A program made the position numbers and the translations under genes. Below, one piece after another: positions 52,596 to 63,999 of a stretch of DNA of 64,000 nucleotides (position 1 is its first letter; each line of letters begins with the position of its first letter). The notes beneath the pieces were generated by a model. That model saw nothing but the letters and a program-made list of their open reading frames with translations, was not told the origin of the DNA and made no database searches. The stretch is from Noviherbaspirillum sp. UKPF54 (GTDB taxonomy: Bacteria; Pseudomonadota; Gammaproteobacteria; Burkholderiales; Burkholderiaceae_D), in the NCBI RefSeq assembly GCF_007874125.1, contig NZ_CP040128.1, positions 3,844,001 through 3,908,000 of the forward strand, given 5' to 3'.

Positions 52596-53480
52596 TTAAT
52601 TCTCCATCGTTTTAACAATATGCAGCCAAGCCTGTGCAGCGGCAGACAGTGGTACGCCGTGACGCCAGGCGAGGACGAGTTTCCATCGGAGATGGCTGTG
52701 CTTAAGCGGCACGACGGCCATCGTTTCTTTTGCAACCTGATGCGCGATCCCTAATGGAAGAATGAGTCCTCCCGCTTCAGCAGCCACCAGGGCCAATGCA
52801 AAATCCAGATGGGTGGTATGCGCGACTTCATTCAAAGGTACATGCTCTTCCCGGAATGCGTCGCGCAGCATGCGAGAAATGACGAACGTATTATCAAACA
52901 TCACCATCGGAAAATCGGCGAGTTCGCGCAGAAACAGATGCGGTCTGCCTGCCATGTCGTTATTCGCTGACAGGAGAACGGCCATTCCATCGTCGCGTAA
53001 CGGAAACCAATCAAATTCGCTCCCTAATGGGAGCAACATTGTGGCCATTTCGAGCGACCCGTCGAGAATGTGTTGTTCCAGGCGCTGGGATCCGCTTTGC
53101 ACCATATTTACCGCGATTCCTGGATAGGTTCGCTTGAACTTTGCAAGCATCGGGGCAAAGATTTCAGCACCTCCCAGTGGCGCTAGCCCGAGAGATAATT
53201 CACCCATGCGCAGCTCCCGCATCGCTGCAAGCTCCGACAGAAGCTGCCGGCGGCGGTCAAGCATTGCCTGCGCATGACCATATGTCAGCTCGCCAGCCGG
53301 AGTAAGACGAACGCTGACACCCCGTCTGCCCCGTTCTAGCAAGCTCACGTCTAGCTCGTCCTCAAGCTGGCCGATTGCCTTGCTTAACGTGGGTTGCGAG
53401 ACGTGAAGTTCTTCCGCAGCTTTACTGAAACTGCCGGCTTTTACCACCGCGACAAAATACTGCAGAGATCGCAAATCCAT
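52596..53480 (-). CDS. LysR-family regulator, divergent from the 3-hydroxybutyrate locus
   Basis: The 294-residue protein has the LysR helix-turn-helix (MDLRSLQYFVAVVKAGSFSKAAEEL; SQPTLSKAIGQLEDELDVSLLER) and a full effector domain. ATG 53480 aligns with the family start; the frame also opens at 53498. It is transcribed away from the GntP permease and 3-hydroxybutyrate dehydrogenase genes and is their probable regulator. An ATAGT-N8-ACTAT dyad with a T-N11-A core lies about 40 bp upstream of it. Confidence 0.88.
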   Translation of the reverse strand: MDLRSLQYFVAVVKAGSFSKAAEELHVSQPTLSKAIGQLEDELDVSLLERGRRGVSVRLTPAGELTYGHAQAMLDRRRQLLSELAAMRELRMGELSLGLAPLGGAEIFAPMLAKFKRTYPGIAVNMVQSGSQRLEQHILDGSLEMATMLLPLGSEFDWFPLRDDGMAVLLSANNDMAGRPHLFLRELADFPMVMFDNTFVISRMLRDAFREEHVPLNEVAHTTHLDFALALVAAEAGGLILPLGIAHQVAKETMAVVPLKHSHLRWKLVLAWRHGVPLSAAAQAWLHIVKTMEN

Positions 53481-53518
53481 GAGCGTATCTATTTCCATTC
53501 CAGATATACATGGATTGT

Positions 53519-53536
53519 ATAGTAATTATTCACTAT
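53519..53536. promoter_or_regulatory. Candidate LysR operator
   Basis: ATAGT-N8-ACTAT is a perfect 18-bp dyad containing T-N11-A (T53520, A53532), the core of LysR binding sites. It lies in the 338-bp AT-rich spacer between the LysR gene and the permease gene. The rest of that spacer shows no gene. Confidence 0.5.
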
Positions 53537-53818
53537 TTTTATATCTATCTCATGGGTATGCTACCGTCGCTTTGTCACAGTTCATCGTTCAAAACTGCAT
53601 TTACTGCGGGCCTCGCAGATCAGGCGGCGCGGCAATTTGATGATCAGGACAGCGTGCATGAAGGATGTGCTCTGCTTACTGCTCTAGCAAAGGTGCCGTG
53701 TTTGCGCCCAATCCTGCGATTGCCCTCACCGATGCAGCGACATTTGACGATGAAAACCACGACGCACGGGTGTTGGCGAGTAGCAGACCGGTAGCGTCAA
53801 GTTTTTGGAGACCCAAGA

Positions 53819-55204
53819 ATGAACTTTGCAATTGTCGTCGCAGCGCTGCTGCTGCTCATGTATATCGCGTATCGCGGCTACAGCGTCATCCTGTTTGCCC
53901 CGGTTTGCGCTTTGCTGGCGGTCTTGTTTACCGACCCTGCCTATGTCCTGCCGATGTTTAGCGGGATCTTCATGGAGAAAATGGTTGGCTTCGTGAAGCT
54001 GTATTTCCCCGTCTTTTTGCTTGGGGCGATTTTCGGGAAGGTGATCGAGCTGTCCGGGTTTTCACGATCCATCGTTGCGGCCGTGATCCGCTTGGTCGGA
54101 CGTGAGCGTGCCATGCTCTCGATTGTTATCGTGTGCGCATTGCTGACGTATGGCGGCGTTTCCCTGTTCGTCGTGGTGTTTGCGGTCTATCCGTTTGCGG
54201 CTGAGATGTTCCGGCAAAGCGATATTCCCAAGCGGCTCATTCCCGGCACCATCGCTCTTGGCGCCTTCACCTTCACGATGGATTCGTTGCCCGGGACGCC
54301 ACAAATCCAGAACATCATCCCGACGACCTTCTTCAAGACGAATACCTGGGCTGCCCCATGGCTCGGGACGATCGGCGCTATCTTCATCCTGCTCGTGGGA
54401 ATGGCATATCTGACTTGGCGTCGCAACGCCGCGCGCACAGCGGGCGAGGGGTACGGAGGTGGTCATGTAAATGAGCCGGAATACGCGCAGGAAGGCAAGC
54501 TCGCAAATGCCTTCGTCGCACTTCTGCCGCTGGTGGCCGTGGGCGTGATGAACAAGATTTTTACTCTCGCCATTCCACAATATTTCGGCGCCAAGTTCAC
54601 CGTCGCGCTTCCAGGACATCCTCTGACTGTCGACGTCGCACCAAACGTCGGGATTTGGGCGGTCGAGGGCGCGTTGTTGATCGGCATCTGCCTCGTCACT
54701 GCGTTCGCCTTCAAAGAAGTATCGACAAAATTTGCAGAAGGATCAAAGTCGGCTGTTGCCGGCGCGCTCCTGGCCGCGATGAATACGGCAACCGAGTATG
54801 GTTTTGGCGGCATCATTGCAGCATTGCCTGGATTTGCAGTGATCGCCGGTGCAATGAAGGTCATTCCCAATCCGCTCGTAAACGAGGCCGTGACAGTCAC
54901 CTCGCTCGCCGGGATCACCGGTTCCGCCTCCGGCGGCATGAGTATCGCACTTGCCGCCATGTCCGACACGTTCATCCAGGCCGCCAATGCCGCGCATATT
55001 CCTCTGGAAGTCTTGCATCGTATTGCTGCCATGGCGAGCGGCGGCATGGATACATTGCCGCATAACGGAGCGGTGATCACCCTGCTTGCCGTGACTGGAC
55101 TTACGCACAGGACGTCATATAAGGACATATTTGCTGTGACAGTGATTAAGACCACTGCCGTGTTTGTCGCGATCGGAGCCTATTACCTGTTCGGTATCGT
55201 GTAG
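53819..55204 (+). CDS. GntP-family permease, probably for 3-hydroxybutyrate
   Basis: The 461-residue polytopic protein (about 12 helices) has the GntP/gluconate-permease layout: ILFAPVCALLAVLF, LGAIFGKVIELSGF, FTMDSLPGTPQIQNIIPTTFF, NTATEYGFGGIIAALPGF and a GSASGGMSIAL region. Some GntP members carry D-3-hydroxybutyrate, and the neighbour 80 bp downstream is a 3-hydroxybutyrate dehydrogenase, so that substrate is inferred. TTTGGAGACCCAAGA precedes the ATG. Confidence 0.88.
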   Translation: MNFAIVVAALLLLMYIAYRGYSVILFAPVCALLAVLFTDPAYVLPMFSGIFMEKMVGFVKLYFPVFLLGAIFGKVIELSGFSRSIVAAVIRLVGRERAMLSIVIVCALLTYGGVSLFVVVFAVYPFAAEMFRQSDIPKRLIPGTIALGAFTFTMDSLPGTPQIQNIIPTTFFKTNTWAAPWLGTIGAIFILLVGMAYLTWRRNAARTAGEGYGGGHVNEPEYAQEGKLANAFVALLPLVAVGVMNKIFTLAIPQYFGAKFTVALPGHPLTVDVAPNVGIWAVEGALLIGICLVTAFAFKEVSTKFAEGSKSAVAGALLAAMNTATEYGFGGIIAALPGFAVIAGAMKVIPNPLVNEAVTVTSLAGITGSASGGMSIALAAMSDTFIQAANAAHIPLEVLHRIAAMASGGMDTLPHNGAVITLLAVTGLTHRTSYKDIFAVTVIKTTAVFVAIGAYYLFGIV

Positions 55205-55284
55205 TTGCCGCTTGATTTTCAAATCGCCTCGGGTCGCCGAAGTATTTAATCATTTTTCTCACTCACGACAGGAAGGAACGCGTC

Positions 55285-56067
55285 ATGCTTAAAGGCAGGC
55301 TAGCGGTTGTCACCGGATCAACAAGCGGAATAGGACTGGGCATCGCCCGCGGTCTTGCACGGCAAGGAGCGGACATCCTGCTTAACGGTTTCGGTGACGC
55401 AGAGCTGACTCGATCGCTCTGTACGCAGATCAGCGAGGAGTTTCATGTGCGGGTCTTGCATCACGGCGCCGACATGTCTTCCGCGGAGCAGATACGAAAT
55501 ATGATCACCTATGCGGTGAACGAATTCGGGCGGCTCGACATTCTTGTCAATAACGCTGGTATCCAGCATACCGCTACCGTCGACCAGTTCCCTGAAGAGC
55601 GATGGGATGCAGTGATTGCAGTGAACTTGTCGTCCAACTTTCATACGATTAAGGCGGCTTTGCCGCACATGAAAGCGCGGAGCTGGGGACGTATCATCAA
55701 CGTCGCATCGGTGCACGGCTTGGTTGGTTCCATGAACAAATCGGCCTATGTGGCAGCCAAGCATGGCGTCGTTGGACTGACGAAAGTCGTCGCGCTTGAG
55801 ACGGCTCAGACCGGGATTTCATGCAACGCCATTTGTCCAGGATGGGTATTGACGCCATTAGTCCAGCGCCAGATCGACGATCTTGCCGCACGTGAGAACA
55901 TCACCAACGAGCAGGCGCAGGCACGGCTTCTGGGCGAAAAGCAGCCCTCGGGCGACTTTGCGACGCCGGAGCAGATTGCGGAATTGGCGGTGTTCTTGTG
56001 CTCCGATTCCGCCGCTCAGATCCGCGGTGCTGCGTTCGCCATCGATGGGGGATGGACGGCCCAATAA
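55285..56067 (+). CDS. 3-hydroxybutyrate dehydrogenase (SDR family)
   Basis: The 260-residue short-chain dehydrogenase has the NAD motif TGSTSGIGLGIA, NNAG, catalytic Ser in NVASVHG, Y-x3-K in SAYVAAKHG, and the bacterial 3-hydroxybutyrate dehydrogenase features CNAICPGWVLTPLV and QARLLGEKQPSG. It oxidises D-3-hydroxybutyrate to acetoacetate with NAD. It follows the GntP permease and shares its promoter. The stop codon lies within a terminator hairpin. Confidence 0.9.
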   Translation: MLKGRLAVVTGSTSGIGLGIARGLARQGADILLNGFGDAELTRSLCTQISEEFHVRVLHHGADMSSAEQIRNMITYAVNEFGRLDILVNNAGIQHTATVDQFPEERWDAVIAVNLSSNFHTIKAALPHMKARSWGRIINVASVHGLVGSMNKSAYVAAKHGVVGLTKVVALETAQTGISCNAICPGWVLTPLVQRQIDDLAARENITNEQAQARLLGEKQPSGDFATPEQIAELAVFLCSDSAAQIRGAAFAIDGGWTAQ

Positions 56068-56086
56068 TTCCCGGGCCGTCCGCTTT
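56054..56086 (+). terminator. Terminator overlapping the 3-hydroxybutyrate dehydrogenase stop codon
   Basis: GGACGGCCC (56054-56062) and GGGCCGTCC (56073-56081) form a perfect 9-bp stem with a 10-nt loop that contains the stop codon, followed by GCTTT. It ends the permease/dehydrogenase transcript. Confidence 0.65.
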
Positions 56087-56414
56087 GACAACGCTGGCAT
56101 CAACAATGCACCAAACGATGTCATTGGGAGACCGCCACGCTTTTTTCAAGTTTTCCTATTTTTGTCGATCACCGCGGCGATACCCGCATACTGCGGCAGT
56201 TTTGCCGCACTGTTGTAGCGTACAAACGCGCCGGTCATTTCAGCGTTGAAATTCGACACGGCCATGTCCGCTTTCGAGAAAGCCAACTGGCGGGTTTGGG
56301 TCGGCAGTGCTGGTTCGACGACGGAAATCGGAAGGCGGCGATGTGACCCTGAACAGCCGAACGAAAATACACAAGGACATGCGTCCTGCGGCCACAGCCG
56401 AACCGTCAAGGTTG
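56068..56414. other. Intergenic region between 3-hydroxybutyrate dehydrogenase and DUF2127 genes
   Basis: About 350 bp with the terminator at its left end and repeat copy 1 in the middle. Frames crossing it lack starts or coding character. No intact gene. Confidence 0.45.
56244..56303 (+). repeat. 60-bp direct repeat, copy 1
   Basis: It is identical at about 51 of 60 positions to 57689-57748, with no gaps. The shared core includes ATGTCCGCTTTCGAG and AAGCCAACTG. It lies in non-coding DNA between the dehydrogenase and the DUF2127 gene. Confidence 0.75.
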
Positions 56415-56930
56415 TTATGCAATTTGATTGTTTGCAGGGTGATGCCGTCGCCAAAGTTGGATGGTTAGAAATGCGACTAAGAACATATTACCTGCCAGAA
56501 CGAGGCCAGTAATCAGTGACGGACGGTGCAACAGGTGGTTGAATTCAAACGGAATGTAAATCCCTCCCGAAAGAGCCCCAAGCCATTCACCCCAAGCGTA
56601 ATCGTTCCAGAGTCCGTAGCTTTCCAACAGTCTCACCGCGATGTAACCCGACGCCAGAAGAAAAAGCGAGTTCAGGTCGGCGCTAGGTAGAAGGTTGGCG
56701 TAATGCAAGAGCACCGACGGATAATGGGCATCCGGATTCAAGTGAAAGCGTCCGATTAGCTCCAGCGCAAAGTGCCGCACATCGTGATGCATAAGGTCAA
56801 GAACACCAACGACTGCGGCAAACGCCGCAAGACCCTTGATTGCCTCAAAGGCAGCGATTGCATGCAGAGTGCGCCGTACAGCGACTGGATGTGACGGTAC
56901 AACTGAGTGGATGGGCTTGGAATCAATCAT
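56415..56930 (-). CDS. DUF2127 membrane protein
   Basis: The 171-residue integral membrane protein has about four helices. DUF2127-type landmarks are AIAAFEAIKGLAAFAAVVGVLDLMHHDVRHFALELIGRFHLNPDAHYP (about 20-65), then AVRLLESYGLWNDYAWGEWLGALSGGIYIPFE. The function of the family is unknown. The start is taken as ATG 56930 (MIDSKPIHSV); the frame runs to 57017 and no ribosome binding site is clear. It is flanked by repeat copies 1 and 2, together with the DUF3297 gene. Confidence 0.75.
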   Translation of the reverse strand: MIDSKPIHSVVPSHPVAVRRTLHAIAAFEAIKGLAAFAAVVGVLDLMHHDVRHFALELIGRFHLNPDAHYPSVLLHYANLLPSADLNSLFLLASGYIAVRLLESYGLWNDYAWGEWLGALSGGIYIPFEFNHLLHRPSLITGLVLAGNMFLVAFLTIQLWRRHHPANNQIA

Positions 56931-57221
56931 GTTGGAAGAAATCGGTCCATGCTGAGAACCGTTGGGATCGGTCTGGCGCTCAGCGTACCGTACTACGGCC
57001 ACAAAGAAGGGTGACATCCAGCAAGAACTGGCTATTTGCAGACATTGGAGCTACCCGGATGATGCTTGCCATCCCGCAGACGCCGCACCGCGACAATTGC
57101 ACTTGCAACGATCGCGCCCAGAAGGCGTGCTTGGCTTTATGCGCACAGAGTGGTCTTGGCGTAAAGCAGGCGAGTTCTGGAAAATTGTTTTGGGCAAGAG
57201 AATGGTGGATAATTCCTGCCC

Positions 57222-57470
57222 ATGAATGACATGACACAACTCCCCCCATTTCCTGACCGTCTATCGGTCGATCCGCGCAGCCCTTACTACAATGCGGCTG
57301 TTCTCGAGCACGATGTTGGCATCAAGCTCGATGACAAGGAACGCATCAATGTCGAGGAATATTGCATCAGCGAAGGCTGGATCAAGGTTGCGGCCGGCAA
57401 GGCGCGTGACCGCAAGGGCAATCCGATGACGATCAAGGTAAAAGGCAAGGTCGAACCTTTTTACCGATAA
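57222..57470 (+). CDS. DUF3297 family protein
   Basis: The 82-residue soluble protein has the DUF3297 pattern: PPFPDRLSVDPRSPYYN, a central IGIKLDD-like stretch (VGIKLDDKERINVEEYCISEGWIKV) and a basic end RKGNPMTIKVKGKVEPFYR. It is a small conserved proteobacterial family with no known activity. Start ATG 57222; an in-frame ATG at 57231 is an alternative. Confidence 0.85.
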   Translation: MNDMTQLPPFPDRLSVDPRSPYYNAAVLEHDVGIKLDDKERINVEEYCISEGWIKVAAGKARDRKGNPMTIKVKGKVEPFYR

Positions 57471-57688
57471 CGCCTTGCGTAACATAAGAAAGAATGGAAG
57501 ATGCCGACTGCGACATGGAAGCAAGCGGCCAATCAGTCCGCTATCGTTTTCGGCGACCGTTTCACGAACGGGCCACACGGAGATTTTTAAATTAACCTCC
57601 GCACACAAAGCCTCGGACATCTTCGGAAGCAACCGTTCCGGACACAACTCGTTGCTCGACAACGACGCTTTGCGCGTGACAGCTTAAT

Positions 57689-57748
57689 CGTTGAAAAACG
57701 ACACGCCTATGTCCGCTTTCGAGGAAGCCAACTGAATGGTTTGGATCG
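57689..57748 (+). repeat. 60-bp direct repeat, copy 2
   Basis: Second copy of the repeat at 56244-56303, in the same orientation, about 1.4 kb away. Together they bracket the DUF2127 and DUF3297 genes. Confidence 0.75.
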
Positions 57749-57829
57749 ATTTCCGCCGATCAACTAAATTCAAACGATGTCTGCTTTAAAGCATTGAGTT
57801 GCCGCTAACATAAAACTCCACACGCAATG

Positions 57830-57861
57830 AAAAAGCCAGCTTTCACACAGCTGGCTTTTTT
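57830..57861. terminator. Bidirectional rho-independent terminator downstream of gyrB
   Basis: AAAAAGCCAGCT (57830-57841) pairs perfectly with AGCTGGCTTTTT (57849-57860) around a 7-nt loop, giving T-runs on both strands. It terminates gyrB on the minus strand. Confidence 0.9.
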
Positions 57862-57928
57862 CATTTTCTCTGTCACTACTTTTTCACTTACTTGGCACAG
57901 TTTTCACTATCTGTGTCATCCGACAACA

Positions 57929-60511
<2,583 letters not shown>

Positions 60512-60599
60512 TCAGCGAAAAATTTAAGAATCCAAAAATGCAGCAAAGGGGCTCGCTTCACCCACAGCGGCCCCCTTGCGAATAGCGTTAATTAATCAA

Positions 60600-61706
60600 T
60601 CAAATACGCATCGGCATCACGACGTACTTGAAGTCGGCGTTATCCGGTATCGTAATCAATGCCGATGAATTGGCGTCGCCCAGCGCGACATTCACATTGT
60701 CGCACTTGAGGTTGTTCAGCACATCGAGCAGGTAGGTGACGTTAAAGCCGATGTCGATGCTGTCGCCGCCGTAATCGATTTCGAGTTCTTCGACCGCTTC
60801 TTCCTGGTCGGCGTTGGTCGAGCTGATCTTCAGGCTGCCGGGGCTGATGATGCAGCGCACGCCCTTGAACTTATCGCTGGTCATGATCGCCGCGCGCTGC
60901 AGCGAATGCAGCAGGGTCTGGCGGTCGATCGTGAAGTTGTTCTTGTACCCCTTCGGGATCACGCGCGTGTAGTCGGGGAACTTGCCCTCGACCAGCTTGG
61001 AAATCAGTTCGATGTCGGCAAACGTCAGCTTCACCTGGTTGGCCGCAATCTCGAGGTCGACCGGATTGTCCAGGTCTTCCAACAGACGCTGCAATTCCAG
61101 GATCGTCTTGCGCGGGATGATCACTTCCTGGCGCGCGAAATCCTGGTCGGTCTCGACCTGGCAGAACGCCAGGCGGTGACCATCGGTGGCGACGGCGATC
61201 ACGTTCTTGCCGTCGACCACCAGCAGCATGCCGTTCAGGTAGTAGCGGATATCCTGCTGCGCCATCGAGAAGTGCACCATGTTGAACAGGTGCTTCAGGG
61301 TCTTTTGCGGCAGCGTGACTTTTGCGTTGAACTGTTCGGCTTGCGCCACGGTCGGGAATTCTTCGGCGGCCAGCGTCTGCAGCGCGAAGCGCGACTTGCC
61401 GGACTGGACCGTCATGCGCTTGTTCGCCAGCGTCAGCGACACGTCGCCGGAGTCTGGCAGGGCGCGCAGGATGTCGAGCAGCTTGCGGGCGGCGACCGTG
61501 GTGGACGCGACTTCGGGGCCGCTGCCGACGTCGGCGTGCGTGGTGATCTGCACTTCGATGTCGGTGGACAGGAACGACACCTTTTCACCGTCCTTGCGAA
61601 TGAGGATATTGGCCAGAATCGGCAGCGTGTGCCGACGCTCGACAATACCGCTCACGATCTGCAAAGGCCGGAGTAGCGTGTCTCGTTGGGTTTTAACCAA
61701 TTGCAT
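60600..61706 (-). CDS. dnaN: DNA polymerase III beta subunit (sliding clamp)
   Basis: The 368-residue ring subunit tethers DNA polymerase III to DNA. The family start is MQLVKTQRDTLLRPLQIVSGIVERR, with TLPILANILI, ATDGHRLAFC and the C-terminal YVVMPMRI. AAGGACAAAAGC precedes ATG 61706; the longer frame to 61769 is rejected because it adds residues not found in DnaN. It follows dnaA on the same strand. Confidence 0.98.
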   Translation of the reverse strand: MQLVKTQRDTLLRPLQIVSGIVERRHTLPILANILIRKDGEKVSFLSTDIEVQITTHADVGSGPEVASTTVAARKLLDILRALPDSGDVSLTLANKRMTVQSGKSRFALQTLAAEEFPTVAQAEQFNAKVTLPQKTLKHLFNMVHFSMAQQDIRYYLNGMLLVVDGKNVIAVATDGHRLAFCQVETDQDFARQEVIIPRKTILELQRLLEDLDNPVDLEIAANQVKLTFADIELISKLVEGKFPDYTRVIPKGYKNNFTIDRQTLLHSLQRAAIMTSDKFKGVRCIISPGSLKISSTNADQEEAVEELEIDYGGDSIDIGFNVTYLLDVLNNLKCDNVNVALGDANSSALITIPDNADFKYVVMPMRI

Positions 61707-61854
61707 GCTTTTGTCCTTGTAGTAATAGTTGAGACGATGCCTTGATGCGGGATGGCCGGGAAAAGGCATGTCTAAAAAAGGCAGACATCCACCGGTTTAC
61801 CCAAGCCTCTATTTTGACAGAAAAGGCCCCTTTCCAAGATAACTAAGTGCGGGT

Positions 61855-61880
61855 TTTGCCCTCACTACAAGCAGGGCAAA
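61855..61880 (-). terminator. Hairpin in the dnaA-dnaN spacer
   Basis: TTTGCCCT (61855-61862) and AGGGCAAA (61873-61880) are perfect inverted 8-bp arms with a 10-nt loop. It could attenuate dnaA transcripts before dnaN. There is no long T-run. Confidence 0.35.
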
Positions 61881-61995
61881 TGCCGTTTCTTGCCAGAAGA
61901 CAATACCCCCGGCATGCTGAGCAATTCCATCATGTCCATGCTTTCGGGCCGCCGGCGGCTCTCTGCTCAAGAATTAGGCAGACCCCACCCTTTAG

Positions 61996-62004
61996 TTATC
62001 CACA
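61996..62004 (+). promoter_or_regulatory. DnaA box in the dnaA-dnaN spacer
   Basis: TTATCCACA matches the consensus DnaA box exactly. It lies just beyond the dnaA stop codon in the 315-bp spacer (61707-62021), which otherwise shows only the hairpin at 61855 and, presumably, the dnaN promoter. It may be part of the origin or autoregulation. Confidence 0.7.
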
Positions 62005-62021
62005 AGCCAATAGGCAGCGCA

Positions 62022-63404
62022 TCATCCCTTGAGTGTTTGTTCCAGTACGTGTAATTCGTGGTTGACTTCCGGGTTCTTGGAGCGGTCGGCGGCGATCTTG
62101 CGCACCGCGTGCAGCACGGTCGTATGGTCGCGACCGCCGAATAATTCGCCAATCTCTGGCAAGCTCTTTTGCGTTAATTCCTTGGCAAGGTACATCGCAA
62201 TCTGGCGCGGCCGTGCGATATTCGCCGGGCGCTTCTTGGAGTACATGTCGGCAACTTTGATGTTGAAAAAGTCGGCGACCGTCTTCTGGATGTTCTCGAC
62301 CGATATCTGTCTATTTTGGACCGAAAGCAAATCTTTCAATGCCTCTTTGACAACATCGATCGTAATATCTTTGCCGTGGAAACGCGAGTACGCAAGGATC
62401 TTGCGCAGCGCGCCTTCCAGTTCGCGCACGTTCGAGCGCAAATGCTTGGCCACGAAAAACGCCACGTCGTCGGACAGCACCACGCCTTCGGATGCCGCTT
62501 TTTTCAGCAGAATCGCGACCCGCATTTCCAGTTCCGGCGGTTCGACCGCGACCGTCAGTCCCGAGTCGAAACGCGAAATCAGGCGGTCGTCCATGCCGCT
62601 GATTTCCTTCGGATAGGTATCGCTGGTGATGATGATTTGTTTCTTTGCGGCAATCAACGCCTCGAACGCATAGAAGAATTCTTCCTGCGTGCGGCTCTTG
62701 CCGGCAAAGAACTGGATATCGTCGATCAGCAGCATGTCCAGCGAGTGGTAATAGCGCTTGAAGTCGTCGAAGCCCTTACGTTGGTAAGCGGTCACTACGT
62801 CACGAACGTACTGCTCTGCGTGGATGTAACGGATCTTGACATTCGGCTTTTCAGCCAGCAACTGGTTGCCGATGGCGTGGATCAGGTGGGTTTTACCGAG
62901 GCCCACGCCGCCATACAGGAACAGCGGGTTGTAGGAAACGCCGGGATTGTTGGCAACCTGGATGGCCGCGGCGCGCGCCAACTGGTTCGCTTTACCGGTG
63001 ACGAAACTCTCGAAAGTGAGCGCGTCATTGATCTTGCTCTGGTCGCGGCGCGTCGTTACTTCCATTGCAATATCGACACGATCATGCACTTCCGGCATAT
63101 CGACCAGAGGGCCGCTGTTACCGACAGGGGCGGCCGGCATCGGCGCCGGCTTTTTCGCGCCGGTGCGCGGGTCGAGCACGAACTGCACGTCGATCGGCAT
63201 CTGCCAGTGTTCCGACGCCAGGGTCGTAATGCGGCTGGCGAATTGGGTCTTCACCCAATCCAGTTTGAAGCGGTTCGGTGCGGCGATGCGCAGCCGGCCG
63301 TCTTCATAATCGAGCGGGACCAGCGGTTTAATCCATGCACTAAATTGCTGAGGCGTCAGTTCCTGCTCCAATACAGCGGAGCAACTCTGCCAAAAATTTT
63401 CCAT
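62022..63404 (-). CDS. dnaA: Chromosomal replication initiator protein DnaA
   Basis: The 460-residue AAA+ initiator opens the chromosomal origin. Domain I (1-80; [25 protein letters not shown]), a short Pro/Ala linker (domain II, 80-115), AAA+ domain III with Walker A GGVGLGKT (165-172) and Walker B LLIDDIQF (225-232), and DNA-binding domain IV with the signature [12 protein letters not shown] near 430. The length is usual for betaproteobacteria. Only a weak site (AAAGAAATTC) precedes the ATG. Confidence 0.98.
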   Translation of the reverse strand: MENFWQSCSAVLEQELTPQQFSAWIKPLVPLDYEDGRLRIAAPNRFKLDWVKTQFASRITTLASEHWQMPIDVQFVLDPRTGAKKPAPMPAAPVGNSGPLVDMPEVHDRVDIAMEVTTRRDQSKINDALTFESFVTGKANQLARAAAIQVANNPGVSYNPLFLYGGVGLGKTHLIHAIGNQLLAEKPNVKIRYIHAEQYVRDVVTAYQRKGFDDFKRYYHSLDMLLIDDIQFFAGKSRTQEEFFYAFEALIAAKKQIIITSDTYPKEISGMDDRLISRFDSGLTVAVEPPELEMRVAILLKKAASEGVVLSDDVAFFVAKHLRSNVRELEGALRKILAYSRFHGKDITIDVVKEALKDLLSVQNRQISVENIQKTVADFFNIKVADMYSKKRPANIARPRQIAMYLAKELTQKSLPEIGELFGGRDHTTVLHAVRKIAADRSKNPEVNHELHVLEQTLKG

Positions 63405-63864
63405 GAATTTCTTTTATTGATAGTGTGCGTGGAATCGGAACACGCGGCCCGGATGGGCACAAAACCGTTGTGCGGACAGTCCGCTGCACAGGGAGCGCGA
63501 AGCGGGCGCGCCGGCATCCTGAAGATGTCCACACGGGACCGGTATTCTAACCTTGGCGAAGCAAGTTATCCACAGGACTCGTCATTTTCCCTACACAAAA
63601 AAGTGCTTGCCAATGTGGATAATTTGAGCATAGGGAATAAATACCTGGAGACAGCTTAGCCTCTTGGCAACCTATTGCCTATACGAGAAGAAGCCGCCCC
63701 TTGGCAGCGTCCGACGGCGCCCCGAATGCCTTCTAAGTGATTGACAGGCAAGCAGAAATCAGTGTCTAATTGCGGGTTCACTGCCTGTTGCGTTTTGCGC
63801 GTGCAAAACAAGAATGGGCTGACGTGATGATCCAACCCATTTTTGCTGACTAGCGAGACCAATA
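63405..63864. other. Probable replication origin region (oriC) between dnaA and rpmH
   Basis: A 460-bp non-coding spacer with two consensus DnaA boxes in opposite orientation (TTATCCACA 63566-63574; TGTGGATAA 63614-63622), a weaker one (ATGTCCACA 63525-63533) and an AT-rich stretch at about 63580-63650. Its position between rpmH and dnaA is a common origin location. It also carries the divergent dnaA and rpmH promoters. Confidence 0.75.
63741..63770 (+). promoter_or_regulatory. Sigma70 promoter of rpmH
   Basis: TTGACA (63741-63746) and TCTAAT (63765-63770) with an 18-bp spacer form a strong housekeeping promoter about 95 bp upstream of the rpmH ATG. Confidence 0.65.
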
Positions 63865-63999
63865 ATGAAACGTACTTACCAACCTTCCGTCGTCCGCCGC
63901 AAGCGCACCCACGGTTTCCGCGTGCGTATGGCTACCCGCGGTGGCCGCGCTGTGCTCAACGCACGTCGCGCCAAGGGCCGCAAGCGCCTGGCTGTCTAA
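63865..63999 (+). CDS. rpmH: 50S ribosomal protein L34
   Basis: The 44-residue, very basic protein ([22 protein letters not shown], then [17 protein letters not shown]) is the complete, highly conserved L34 of the large ribosomal subunit. TAGCGAGACCAATA precedes the ATG. It is transcribed away from dnaA. rnpA and yidC would be expected next, outside the window. Confidence 0.98.
   Translation: MKRTYQPSVVRRKRTHGFRVRMATRGGRAVLNARRAKGRKRLAV

Larger units (their letters stand above)
57471..57928. other. Intergenic region between DUF3297 and gyrB
   Basis: About 460 bp with lower GC than the core genes. It contains repeat copy 2 and, at 57830-57861, the gyrB terminator. No gene with a supported start is seen. 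Confidence 0.45.

Noticed and set aside
52430..52615. Plus-strand frame AETLEAWLSIGERCGIDLLYAQ... near the bestrophin pseudogene
   Set aside because: Reads like protein but has no credible start and no recognised family; overlaps the end of the LysR gene. Possibly a remnant.
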